From Gaoshiqia hydrogeniformans (GTDB taxonomy: Bacteria; Bacteroidota; Bacteroidia; Bacteroidales; Prolixibacteraceae): DNA of 64,000 nucleotides. Below the pieces are notes generated by a model. That model was not told where the DNA came from. It worked only from the letters and a program-made list of their open reading frames with translations, and did no database searches. The position numbers were made by a program, and so were the translations under genes. The stretch lies in NCBI RefSeq assembly GCF_049347105.1, contig NZ_CP186334.1, positions 1,922,001 to 1,986,000 on the forward strand. The letters run 5' to 3'. The stretch's first letter is position 1. Every line of letters begins with the position of its first letter. Below are positions 7,636 through 16,463 of the stretch, piece by piece.

Positions 7636-10197
7636 ATGTTAAAAAGGCTTTTCGTTTATCTGTTGGCATGGTTAACTTGGCTACCGTACATGGCTCAGCA
7701 GGCTGCGGCTGCCGAGGATGTTGTGTTCCGACATTACGACGAAAGCATCTTTGTCATCTCCAATTTTTCAGGAACAGATGCTATTCTCCCGGAATCCAGA
7801 TCAGTCAGTCAGCTCCTTGATCAGAATATCGGCGGATTCCGGTTCTACCTGGATTGGGGACGCCAGGAAAATCAATTGGTGCTCCGCGATTCGCGCGGAA
7901 ATTCCATGCCCTTCATCGACCAGCTTCAGCTGATTAAAGAGTTTCTCGACAATAAACCGGATAAAGTGCTTACGCTTTTTCTCGATTTCAATGTAAATGT
8001 GAATGAATTAACGGCTTTGATCGAAAAATCGGGGATTTATTTATACCTCTGCGAATACAATGCCCGAAACGGCTGGCCAACACTCAAAGAAATGGTAGAA
8101 ACCGGGAAACGGCTGGTCATTTTCGGAATGCAGGAGCACCGGAACAGTCCGGACTGGCTGCATTATGTATGGGATTATGCCGTTGAACCCTACAATTCGG
8201 TTTTGGAAGCGCCGGTTTTTATTGGTGAGTTTCTGAAAGGCGACTCCCGGAATACGCTTTTGATTTACAATGATTACAATATCCCCCGGAAATCGGATAA
8301 GCAGGATCCCGCTTATTATAATATCACGCACAATCCTTACCTGATTGAACACATTAAAAGCGTTTGGACAAATACCGGGAAAACGCCCAATTTTATTTTT
8401 CTCGACCGTTACGAAAGCTGGATCATCCAGGTGTTGTACCAGTTACGCAGTTTTAAAACAATTAAGGGTACCGTCACGTTCAATGCCCAGCTTTTGAATT
8501 ATGTGAGCTGGGAGGGGACTAACAGCCAGACAAGCGGAAAATATTCTTTTCCGGTGGGACCGGGTGAAAGTCTGACCTTAACGCCCCGAAGCCCGGGATA
8601 CCGGTTTAAACCGGAGTCGGTCACCTTTGAAGAACCGGATCAAAACAAAAATCAGCACTTTGTAGGGATGCCCCTCGAAATTACAGATAACCTCGAAGCT
8701 TTTTACACCTTCGAAAATGGGGTCCGCGATTTTAGTATCAATAATTTCAACGGTAAAGCTGTCGGCGTGGAATACCGGAAAGATTCTGTCAGGGAGATGG
8801 TGGCCTGGTTCAACGGCAAAAGCCATGTTGTTTTGCCAAAGGCTGACGAGCTGAAATTGCGAGACCATGATTTTACGGTTTCGGCCTGGATTAAAATTGA
8901 CGAATATCGAAAGGACAAGCGGGATTATTGCATACTGGGTACGCCCGGCGGCTCGTACCAGCAGAGTATTCACCTGGTTATTCGCAATCAGAAACCATAT
9001 TTTGGCTTTTATTCAAACGACCTGCAGGGAAATACCCGTATTGAGGCAGGAAAATGGTATCACCTGGTTTGGCGTTACAGTAAACTGAACGGCGAACAGG
9101 CCATTTATGTCGACGGGAGACTGGATAGTCGCTCGGTTGGGCACCCTTCGTACAAAGGGCGCGATAATATTTATATGGGACTTGCCGGTTACGACCCGGT
9201 TTCGAACATGATCGGTTCGCTGGACGATTTAACCATCTGGTCACGTACGCTTGGAGAAGAAGAAATCTGGCGGCTAAGCAAAGACCTGGTTGAGTTGTCG
9301 CCGAAAAAAAACATTTTCATTCGGTTTCCCCTGCTTTCAAAAATAGGCTTGATTTTGATTTCACTGGTCATCCTGTTTCTGATTTACCGGAAGTTGCCCT
9401 TCCGGAATTACCGGAAACGATATCTTAATACCGAAAAATTACAGGAACTGGAAGAATCGGATCTGGATTATCCAAAGCGAAATTATATCCAGTTGTTTGG
9501 CGATTTTAAAGTGGTTGACCGCAGCGGCGAAGATATTACCAATCAATTTACACCTAAAATAAAACAGCTTTTTCTGTTAATCCTGGTGTATTCGCAACAC
9601 CACCGGAACGGGATTTCAACAAAAGATCTCTCGGATATCCTCTGGCCTGACCTGAGTTACCAAAATGCAAAAAACAGCAGGGGAGTTACGATCCGTAAAC
9701 TGAGGTTGATTTTACAGGCGCTGGATGAGGTAGAGGTGCTTTTTAATATCGATTGCTGGATTATCCGTTTTTCGGGAAGCGTGTATTGCGACTACGTGGA
9801 GTGCCTGAAACTTTTACATGAGAAGCATGATCAGCATCCGGATTTCTACCTGAACTTTTATAAAATTATACGTGCCGGCGAAGTCTTTAAAGGAGAATCG
9901 CATGATTGGCTGGACGATTACAAAGGAAATATCGGGAACAGCATTGTTGATGTGATCATGAAGTTTATTAACAAACTGGATCTTGAGCACGATCATGAAC
10001 TCATCCTGAACCTGGCCGACCGGATCCTGGTAACCGACCCGGTCAACGATCAGGCGCTGTCGTTTAAACTGAAAGCGCTCGTCCTTCAAAACAACATGAA
10101 TACGGCCCGCTTTACTTACGAAAAATTTGCCGCCCTGTACGAAGAACTTTATCATGAACGCCTGGCGCTAACTTTCGACGATCTTTTGAAATCGTAA
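7636..10197 (+). CDS. Membrane one-component regulator: degenerate PI-PLC-like domain + LamG + TM + SARP/BTAD activator
   Basis: 853 aa. A signal peptide (about 1-26) is followed by a domain (about 30-280) resembling PI-PLC X-type barrels: LLDQNIGGFRFYLDW near 57, then WPTLKEMVETGKRLVIF near 146. No histidine occurs between residue 33 and about 150, so the two catalytic histidines of active PI-PLCs appear absent. A LamG/ConA-like domain spans about 353-545 (VSAWIKI, SLDDLTIWSRTL). One TM helix lies at about 566-585 (IGLILISLVILFLIY). The cytoplasmic part has an OmpR-type winged helix (about 615-710, IQLFGDFKVVD) and a BTAD-like helical tail, the arrangement of SARP activators. It probably senses an envelope ligand and regulates transcription directly. 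A direct-repeat site 130-150 bp downstream suggests the next operon as target. Confidence 0.8.
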   Translation: MLKRLFVYLLAWLTWLPYMAQQAAAAEDVVFRHYDESIFVISNFSGTDAILPESRSVSQLLDQNIGGFRFYLDWGRQENQLVLRDSRGNSMPFIDQLQLIKEFLDNKPDKVLTLFLDFNVNVNELTALIEKSGIYLYLCEYNARNGWPTLKEMVETGKRLVIFGMQEHRNSPDWLHYVWDYAVEPYNSVLEAPVFIGEFLKGDSRNTLLIYNDYNIPRKSDKQDPAYYNITHNPYLIEHIKSVWTNTGKTPNFIFLDRYESWIIQVLYQLRSFKTIKGTVTFNAQLLNYVSWEGTNSQTSGKYSFPVGPGESLTLTPRSPGYRFKPESVTFEEPDQNKNQHFVGMPLEITDNLEAFYTFENGVRDFSINNFNGKAVGVEYRKDSVREMVAWFNGKSHVVLPKADELKLRDHDFTVSAWIKIDEYRKDKRDYCILGTPGGSYQQSIHLVIRNQKPYFGFYSNDLQGNTRIEAGKWYHLVWRYSKLNGEQAIYVDGRLDSRSVGHPSYKGRDNIYMGLAGYDPVSNMIGSLDDLTIWSRTLGEEEIWRLSKDLVELSPKKNIFIRFPLLSKIGLILISLVILFLIYRKLPFRNYRKRYLNTEKLQELEESDLDYPKRNYIQLFGDFKVVDRSGEDITNQFTPKIKQLFLLILVYSQHHRNGISTKDLSDILWPDLSYQNAKNSRGVTIRKLRLILQALDEVEVLFNIDCWIIRFSGSVYCDYVECLKLLHEKHDQHPDFYLNFYKIIRAGEVFKGESHDWLDDYKGNIGNSIVDVIMKFINKLDLEHDHELILNLADRILVTDPVNDQALSFKLKALVLQNNMNTARFTYEKFAALYEELYHERLALTFDDLLKS

Positions 10198-10329
10198 ACA
10201 CCCAACCAAACAGGTTAATTGAATAGACGAACTGAAAAAAATCACTCTCGAAATTCAAGTTTTCCCGTATTTTATTAGTCCTTGCTAATCAGCGTTTTGC
10301 ATCGGTATTTTTTTGATGATCCGACGAAT

Positions 10330-10353
10330 TTAACCCATCGGTTAACCCAATGG
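10330..10353 (+). promoter_or_regulatory. Tandem direct repeat, candidate SARP operator
   Basis: TTAACCCATCGG (from 10330) is followed exactly 12 bp later by TTAACCCAATGG (from 10342), matching at 10 of 12 positions. The pair sits about 48 bp upstream of a -7-like element (10401-10408). SARP activators are known to bind tandem heptamer repeats near one helical turn apart, upstream of the promoter. The encoded SARP-type protein ends at 10197. Binding is an inference. Confidence 0.5.
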
Positions 10354-10400
10354 TAATCCGTGTCTAAACGCTGCTTAAAAGGTGGCTAACTGGCCTGTAT

Positions 10401-10408
10401 TAGATTTG
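10401..10408 (+). promoter_or_regulatory. Candidate -7 element for the cytochrome/FGE-like operon
   Basis: TAGATTTG fits TAnnTTTG, 38 bp before the ATG at 10447. No clear -33 TTG at the usual spacing, which would fit an activator-dependent promoter. Confidence 0.45.
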
Positions 10409-10446
10409 GAGAACTAATTTGCCAGTAAAACTATATTGAACGGGAG

Positions 10447-11970
10447 ATGAAATTCAAACTTAACAATCCTTTTAAAGGAGGCAAGGCGTATCTTTGGTTT
10501 ATCCTGCTTGGGGTACTGGCCTGTATTTTTGTTCTTACCTTAAGCAATAAACTCATTCATTATACCGCGACCGACGAATACTGCATGTCGTGCCATGTGC
10601 ATCCGCATGCCGAGCAAAGCTGGAGACTATCGACCCATTATAATAACCGTTCCGGTGTTGTTGTGCATTGTGTTGAATGTCATTTGCCGCCCAAAGGCGA
10701 AGGACACCTGCTGGCAAAGGCCAAACACGGGTTTAAGGATGTTTATGGCATGTTGTTTAAAGACAGCGCCGATTTTAACTGGGAAGAAAAAAGAAAGCTT
10801 GAACATGCCCGGAAGTTTGTTTACCAGGAATCCTGCCTGAAGTGTCATCAAAACCTGTTCCCGGCTACCTTATCGCCCGAAGGTGATGATGCACACCTGT
10901 ATTACCTGACCAGTAAACAAGATTTAAGTTGCCTCAATTGTCACCTGCATGTCGGTCATTTCGACCCGAATGCCACACACGAGCATAACCTCAATTTTGG
11001 CCTGATCAACCAGGTGACCGAAATATATGATGAAGCGACGCCGGTAAGCAAATTCGAAGATTTTACCGAGAAGGTCCCCGGCACAGGGGTTGCTTTTAAA
11101 ATGATTGCTGTTCCGGGCGGGACTTTTGATATGGGAAGCCCGAAAGATGAACCATTCCGGAAAGACGACGAAGGGCCGGTCCGTAAGGTAAAAGTTTCCC
11201 GCTTTTTCATGGCCGAAACCGAGGTAAGCTGGGATGAATATCTGGCCTTTTTCATGGCTACTTCGTCGCAGGGGCGGAAAGAATCGGTTGAAACAAACGA
11301 AGAGGTGGATGGCATTACCGGGCCCACGCCGCCCTGGGGAGCGCCCGATCAGGGCTGGGGCAAGGGCGACCGACCTGCTATTACCATGAGCTGGCATGCC
11401 GCCAATGTGTATTGTAAATGGTTGTCGCAGGTAACCGGTAAAAAATACCGCTTGCCCACCGAGGCCGAATGGGAATATGCCGCCCGTGGCGGAACAAACA
11501 CGCCTTATCCGTTTGAGGGAAGCCCTAAAGATTACAGCTCAAAAGGTGTTTTCCGAAAGTTGTTTGGCCCCGATACGACTGTCATAAATTCGTATGTGGT
11601 TTATGAACTCAACAGCGGCGGGAAATCGAATGAACCGGGGGCCGTGCGGGCGAATCCTTTCGGATTGAAGAACATGCTGGGCAATGTGGCCGAATTTTGT
11701 CTGGATTTTTATGCCCCGGACACTTACAGTACGTATAAAGATGAACCTGTCGAAAATCCCCGGGGTCCGCAAAGCGGGAGGGAACGTGTGGTTCGCGGCG
11801 GATCGTTTAAAAGTGATGCCGGTGAGCTTCGAAGCGCCGCACGCGATTATACCCGGACCAAGGCCTGGTTGACGACCGATCCGCAGATGCCAAAATCCAT
11901 TTGGTGGTACTCTGATAAAGTTGACATTGGATTTCGTGTTGTTTGTGAAGCAGATGAATCAATAGAATAA
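10447..11970 (+). CDS. Tetraheme NapC/NrfH-like cytochrome c fused to FGE/SUMF1-like domain
   Basis: 507 aa. An N-terminal membrane anchor (about 14-37) is followed by four CXXCH haem motifs at residues 46-50, 75-79, 130-134 and 162-166, typical of NapC/NirT/NrfH quinol-oxidising cytochromes. From about residue 218 (MIAVPGGTFDMGS) to the end lies a formylglycine-generating-enzyme/SUMF1 fold (MSWHAANVYCKWLS, LPTEAEWEYAARGG, GNVAEFCLDFY, VVRGGSF, GFRVVCEAD). The cysteine pair used by true FGEs near the C-terminus is not seen after RGGSF, so it is probably not a sulfatase-maturing FGE; a PvdO/EgtB-like or binding role is possible. It would pass electrons from quinol to a periplasmic reaction (inference). 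The oxidoreductase gene starts 18 bp downstream, so the two are likely co-transcribed. Confidence 0.85.
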   Translation: MKFKLNNPFKGGKAYLWFILLGVLACIFVLTLSNKLIHYTATDEYCMSCHVHPHAEQSWRLSTHYNNRSGVVVHCVECHLPPKGEGHLLAKAKHGFKDVYGMLFKDSADFNWEEKRKLEHARKFVYQESCLKCHQNLFPATLSPEGDDAHLYYLTSKQDLSCLNCHLHVGHFDPNATHEHNLNFGLINQVTEIYDEATPVSKFEDFTEKVPGTGVAFKMIAVPGGTFDMGSPKDEPFRKDDEGPVRKVKVSRFFMAETEVSWDEYLAFFMATSSQGRKESVETNEEVDGITGPTPPWGAPDQGWGKGDRPAITMSWHAANVYCKWLSQVTGKKYRLPTEAEWEYAARGGTNTPYPFEGSPKDYSSKGVFRKLFGPDTTVINSYVVYELNSGGKSNEPGAVRANPFGLKNMLGNVAEFCLDFYAPDTYSTYKDEPVENPRGPQSGRERVVRGGSFKSDAGELRSAARDYTRTKAWLTTDPQMPKSIWWYSDKVDIGFRVVCEADESIE

Positions 11971-11988
11971 TAAAAGGAGATAATCAAA

Positions 11989-13338
11989 ATGACTGAGCAA
12001 TCAAAAAATATGAATCGCCGGAATTTCCTGGGCGCCACGGCATTGGCCGGAATCGGAGTGTTGGGAGCAGGAGCGGTTTTATCGTCATGCAAATCAACCA
12101 AATCGAACCGTGAATTGGGCTTACCTCCGATTCTTTCGGCTGCTCCTGCCGGGAAAAAACTCCGCGCCGGTTTGGTTGGCGCCGGAAACCGCGGAACAGG
12201 AGCTGCCATCAACTTCATCAGCGCCGGACCCGATTTGGAGATTGTGGCTTTGGCCGATGTTTTTCAGGATAAAATTGATGCCTGTCGTGAGCGTTTTCAG
12301 AGCTACAAAAGACCAATCCCCGAAGAAAATTGTTTCGTTGGTTTTGATTCCTACAAGCAACTAATGGCACTGAAAGACGTTGATGTAGTGATTCTGGCGA
12401 CTCCGCCGCAGTTCAGGCCCGAGCATTTTAAAGAAGCTGTTTTGCAAAAGAAACACGTTTTCATGGAAAAGCCGATGGCGGTTGACCCGGTCGGTATCCG
12501 TTCTATTATTGCCACCGCCAAAAAAGCCGAGGCAATTGGGTTGAACGTGGTTACCGGAACACAACGGCGCCACCAGGAAGATTATATTGAAACCTACAAA
12601 CAGGTAGCCAACGGAGAAATCGGGAAAATTACCTCGGCAAAAGCATTCTGGAACCAAAACCATGTGTGGTTCCGCACCCGCGAAGAGGGTTGGGATGATA
12701 TGACTTACATGCTCCGCAACTGGAATAACTTCTGCTGGCTGTGCGGCGATCATATCCTGGATACCCATGTACACAACATCGATGTGATCAACTGGTTCCT
12801 GGGTAAATATCCTGAAAGCGCCATCGGATACGGAGGCCGAGCCCGCCGGATTACGGGAGACCAGTACGACTTTTTCAGCATTGACTTTGAGTACGGAAAC
12901 GGCGTCAGCTCTCACAGCATGTGCCGGCAAATTGATAATTGCGCCAACGGAACAGGAGAACTAATTATTGGAACTGAAGGATATACCAACTGCCAGAACA
13001 CGATCTGGAACCTGGATGGTTCGGTGAAATGGAAGTATGCTTATCCGAAAGATGAAGAAGGGCAGGAGATGGATAAAGTGAAAATTCCTCCCTATGTACA
13101 GGAGCATATGCACCTGGTCCATGCTATTCGTACGGGTGAATATGTAAACGAAGCCGAACAAACAGCCTTTTCAACCCTGGCGGCAATTATGGGAAGAACA
13201 GCTGCCTACACGGGTAAAAAAATTGCCTGGGACGAAATATTTAAGTCAGATATGGACCTGGGTCCGAAAGAAATAAAACTTGGTCCGGTAGATATGGAAT
13301 TTCCAGTTCCTGTTCCCGGAACGGCTCATAAAGCATAA
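11989..13338 (+). CDS. Gfo/Idh/MocA family oxidoreductase with Tat/lipoprotein leader
   Basis: 449 aa. The N-terminus has a twin-arginine motif (MNRRNFLGATALAG) and a lipobox-like VLSSC near residue 34, so the protein is probably exported folded and lipid-anchored. The Rossmann domain starts with GLVGAGNRGTGAA (about residue 57), followed by ILATPPQF and HVFMEKPMAVD (the EKP motif of the family). The C-terminal domain carries GTQRRHQ and DTHVHNID. An AAAGGAG-like ribosome site precedes ATG 11989. The partner is the upstream tetraheme/FGE-like gene. Exported Gfo/Idh proteins of this type often act on sugars with bound NAD(P); the substrate is unknown. Confidence 0.85.
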   Translation: MTEQSKNMNRRNFLGATALAGIGVLGAGAVLSSCKSTKSNRELGLPPILSAAPAGKKLRAGLVGAGNRGTGAAINFISAGPDLEIVALADVFQDKIDACRERFQSYKRPIPEENCFVGFDSYKQLMALKDVDVVILATPPQFRPEHFKEAVLQKKHVFMEKPMAVDPVGIRSIIATAKKAEAIGLNVVTGTQRRHQEDYIETYKQVANGEIGKITSAKAFWNQNHVWFRTREEGWDDMTYMLRNWNNFCWLCGDHILDTHVHNIDVINWFLGKYPESAIGYGGRARRITGDQYDFFSIDFEYGNGVSSHSMCRQIDNCANGTGELIIGTEGYTNCQNTIWNLDGSVKWKYAYPKDEEGQEMDKVKIPPYVQEHMHLVHAIRTGEYVNEAEQTAFSTLAAIMGRTAAYTGKKIAWDEIFKSDMDLGPKEIKLGPVDMEFPVPVPGTAHKA

Positions 13339-13437
13339 ACTGAACCAACTAAACCTTTGATTTGAGCTTTGTGTGAGCATTAGGATGGGGAGGCCGGAAG
13401 GCTTCCCGCATGCTAAACAAACTAAAAAACGGATGTC

Positions 13438-14370
13438 ATGAAGATCTCGCTGGTAATACCAATCTATAATGAAGAAGGCCTGATTGATGAGTTGATCGGC
13501 AGGTCGGTGAAATCGCTGAGTGAATTTACCGACAGTTTCGAAATTGTAGTTGTCGACGATGGCAGCGCCGATGGCAGCCTGGCTAAATTGATCGGTCATC
13601 AGCAAGCCGACCGGCACATTAAAGTGGTGTCGCTGTCGCGGAATTTCGGGCACCAACCTGCTTTTACGGCCGGCCTGGAATATACAAAAGGCGATTATGT
13701 GGCCATGATGGACGGTGATTTGCAGGATCCGCCGGAGCTGTTGTTCCAAATGTACAGGAAACTGAGCGAGGGTCGGTTTGATATTGTCAGCGGAAAACGA
13801 ATGGCCAGGAAAGGAAACCGGACGAAAAACATGGTGACTTCCATGTTCCATATCCTTTTTAAAAAAATGACCAGGATGGACGATCTCGAAAATGCCGGTA
13901 ATTTTTCGATGATGAACCGGCAGGCGCTCACAGCCTTGCTCTCGCTGGAAGAACGGGTCAGGTATTTACCCGGCTTGAGGACCTTTATCGGGTTTCGGCA
14001 GGGTTTTGTGGAATACGTGCGTGAAGACCGACTGCAGGGTGAGCCCAAGATGAATATGCGAAAGCTGCTTGTTTTAGCGGCCGATGCCATTTTTTCATTT
14101 TCACGCCTTCCTATCCGCATCTGTTTGGTACTTGGCCTGGTAGGAACCATTGTTTTTATGCTGGCCGGCTTTTATGTGCTGATTTCCAAAGTTTTGGGCT
14201 ATGCTATTTTGGGCTGGTCATCAACGGTGCTGAGTATTTATTTTTTGGGATCCATCCAGTTGATTTTTTTAGGGGTGGTTGGCGAGTATGTTTACCGGAT
14301 TTACAAAGAATCGCAAAAGCGACCGCTTTATTTTATTAAAAAGATTTACGAAAACGAAGAAGAAGCCTGA
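13438..14370 (+). CDS. GtrB/ArnC-like polyprenyl-phosphate glycosyltransferase (GT2)
   Basis: 310 aa. The GT-A domain starts at the N-terminus (ISLVIPIYNEE, VVVDDGSADGS near 38, MMDGDLQDPPEL near 91). Two C-terminal TM helices at about 227-252 and 262-288 match the GtrB/DPMS type III architecture. It should transfer a sugar from a nucleotide donor to undecaprenyl phosphate on the cytoplasmic face. Its stop overlaps the start of the next gene (TGATG), indicating translational coupling with a GT39-like transferase that would use the lipid-linked sugar. This coupling supports a shared glycosylation pathway. Confidence 0.9.
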   Translation: MKISLVIPIYNEEGLIDELIGRSVKSLSEFTDSFEIVVVDDGSADGSLAKLIGHQQADRHIKVVSLSRNFGHQPAFTAGLEYTKGDYVAMMDGDLQDPPELLFQMYRKLSEGRFDIVSGKRMARKGNRTKNMVTSMFHILFKKMTRMDDLENAGNFSMMNRQALTALLSLEERVRYLPGLRTFIGFRQGFVEYVREDRLQGEPKMNMRKLLVLAADAIFSFSRLPIRICLVLGLVGTIVFMLAGFYVLISKVLGYAILGWSSTVLSIYFLGSIQLIFLGVVGEYVYRIYKESQKRPLYFIKKIYENEEEA

Positions 14371-16451
14371 TGAGTGAACGTCGCCTGAAAATAGTATTTT
14401 TTATTCTCGCATTCGGACTGCTGGCAGCTTTACTGCTCATCAGCCGCGATGCCGGCATTTCGGGCGACGAGGAGGTTCATCACGAACATGCCGAAAAAGT
14501 GTACCATTATTATGCGTCGATGGGCAAGGTGCAGGACGCACTCAGTACACCTAAAACGCACTTACAATATTACGGGCAAACACCCGACAACCTGGCCGTG
14601 ATTTTGATTCACTGGTTTGGTATTCAGGATGTTTTCGGGTTCAGGCACCTGTTCAGCAGTTTTCTGGGCTGGCTGGCCATTTTTGTTACCGCCTTGTTTG
14701 CCCGTTGGCTCAAAGGATATGGCGCGGCCATTTTAACGCTGGCCCTTTTTGCCGTGTCACCCCGTTTTTTGGGCCATTTACAAAATAATTTAAAAGACAT
14801 TCCTTTTGCCCTGGCTTATATTGCCGGAGTATTCTATATACTGAAATTAACCTATACCAAGTTTAAGTCACAACCAACGATTACGATTTCACTTTTAATT
14901 GCAAGTATTGCTTTTTCCGTCGGTATCAGGGCAGGAGGAATTTTATTGGCTTTTTATCTGCTTTTTGCAGGCTTTCTATATTTTTTTGCAGACTATATTC
15001 AAACCAGAAAGCTTGACTGGCTGCATGCTTTTAGGACCGTTATTTTTTTATTGATCATTTCGTCCGCGGGTTATTTAATTGGCATTTTGCTTTGGCCTTA
15101 CGCGTTGCAGAACCCGCTGGTGAACCCCTGGCAATCGTACCAAAAGATGACTCATTTCCCGACAACCATTCAGCAAATATTCGATGGAAACTTCATCTGG
15201 TCGGATTATCATCCCTGGTACTATTTGCCCAGGTATATGGCGATTACCATCCCGGTGATTGTGTTTGCCGGAGTGATATTGTTTCTGGTTTTTTCGGGAA
15301 GGATTATTGAAAAAAAGCACCGGCTGAGTTATGGATTCATTGTTTTTTCCATTCTTTTCCCGCCGGTTTTTGTCATTCTTAAAAATGCCAACCTGTATGG
15401 CGCCTGGCGGCATTTCATTTTTGTTTATCCGGCGGTCGTTCTTTTGTCGGCGATTGGTTTTCACGGGCTTTTCCAACGGTATAAAAACGCGGTTCTCCGG
15501 GGAATAATGGCTGTTGCTTTTATTTTCCTGGCTATTCACCCGCTAAAGTTTATGGTCAACGCGCATCCGTATTATTATTTATACTACAACCAGTTTACCG
15601 GCGGGCTAAATGGCGCCTACGGAAAATATGAAACCGACTACTATTACCATACCATGCGGAGCGGGGCCGAGTGGTTACAGGCCCATCTGAAAGAAAAAGA
15701 TCAACGCGGGAAAGTTGTCGTCGGTAGCAATTTCCCGGTAAAGTGGTACTTCAGGAATGAACCCAATGTGGGGTTTCAGCATTTCTCTTATCACCAGCGA
15801 AACGATTTCAACTGGGATTACGCCATTATCGGGAACAGTTATATTCATCCCGAACAATTGCGGAACGGGAATTTTCCGCCCGAGGGGACCATCCATCAGG
15901 TGATGGTGGAGGGAGTTCCGGTTTGTGTTGTTGTAGAACGAAAATCGAAGTTTCCGGCAAAAGCGGCAAAAGCATTTGAAAATGAAGATTATGAGGAGGC
16001 TGTTGGCTATTACCGGAAAGCGCTGGAGAGCTATCAAAAAGATGAACACCTTTATTATAAGCTGGGAAAAAGTTTAAATTTGCAGGGAAATAACCGGGAA
16101 TCGCTTGATGCAGTTAATCAATCGCTGGCCATTAATGCAAACTATGAACCGTCGCTAAAGCTTTCGGCTCAGCTGAAAATGGCGGCCGGCGATTACCTTG
16201 CTGCGAAAACAGATCTGGCGAAATTGATCGGGACTAATAAAAAGTATTTCAGCGCCTATGTTGATCTGGCAAAAATCTACCAGCAGGAAGGAAAGCTGGC
16301 CGAAGCGCGGGAAACGTTGAAAAAGTGTTTGCGGGTCAATTCGCGGTATAAGCCGGCTATTTTGGCGCTGGCCGATACTTACCGGGAGTCTCACCCTGAA
16401 ATTGCAGGAAAATATGATGAATTGGCAAATTCAATAAACAGGTTTAATTAA
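14370..16451 (+). CDS. GT39/ArnT-like membrane glycosyltransferase with C-terminal TPR domain
   Basis: 693 aa. The first TM helix is followed by ISGDEEVHHEH (about 30-40), where the acidic DEE lies in the first periplasmic loop, as in PMT/ArnT GT-C enzymes. About ten further TM helices run to residue ~395. From about 530 to 680 there are tandem TPR repeats (AKAFENEDYEEAVGYYRKAL, YYKLGKSLNLQGNNRES, AYVDLAKIYQQEGKLAEA). It likely transfers a polyprenyl-linked sugar, made by the coupled GtrB-like enzyme, to a protein or envelope glycan. The TPR tail on the same polypeptide may recruit the acceptor (inference). Confidence 0.8.
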   Translation: MSERRLKIVFFILAFGLLAALLLISRDAGISGDEEVHHEHAEKVYHYYASMGKVQDALSTPKTHLQYYGQTPDNLAVILIHWFGIQDVFGFRHLFSSFLGWLAIFVTALFARWLKGYGAAILTLALFAVSPRFLGHLQNNLKDIPFALAYIAGVFYILKLTYTKFKSQPTITISLLIASIAFSVGIRAGGILLAFYLLFAGFLYFFADYIQTRKLDWLHAFRTVIFLLIISSAGYLIGILLWPYALQNPLVNPWQSYQKMTHFPTTIQQIFDGNFIWSDYHPWYYLPRYMAITIPVIVFAGVILFLVFSGRIIEKKHRLSYGFIVFSILFPPVFVILKNANLYGAWRHFIFVYPAVVLLSAIGFHGLFQRYKNAVLRGIMAVAFIFLAIHPLKFMVNAHPYYYLYYNQFTGGLNGAYGKYETDYYYHTMRSGAEWLQAHLKEKDQRGKVVVGSNFPVKWYFRNEPNVGFQHFSYHQRNDFNWDYAIIGNSYIHPEQLRNGNFPPEGTIHQVMVEGVPVCVVVERKSKFPAKAAKAFENEDYEEAVGYYRKALESYQKDEHLYYKLGKSLNLQGNNRESLDAVNQSLAINANYEPSLKLSAQLKMAAGDYLAAKTDLAKLIGTNKKYFSAYVDLAKIYQQEGKLAEARETLKKCLRVNSRYKPAILALADTYRESHPEIAGKYDELANSINRFN

Positions 16452-16463
16452 AATAACATACGC

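Noticed and set aside
12361..12930. 189-codon minus-strand ORF opposite the Gfo/Idh gene
   Set aside because: Shadow of a conserved coding frame; no start context or homology.
13388..13407. GGGAGGCC/GGCTTCCC hairpin after the Gfo/Idh gene
   Set aside because: Stem contains a mismatch and has no T tract, so it is not supported as a terminator.
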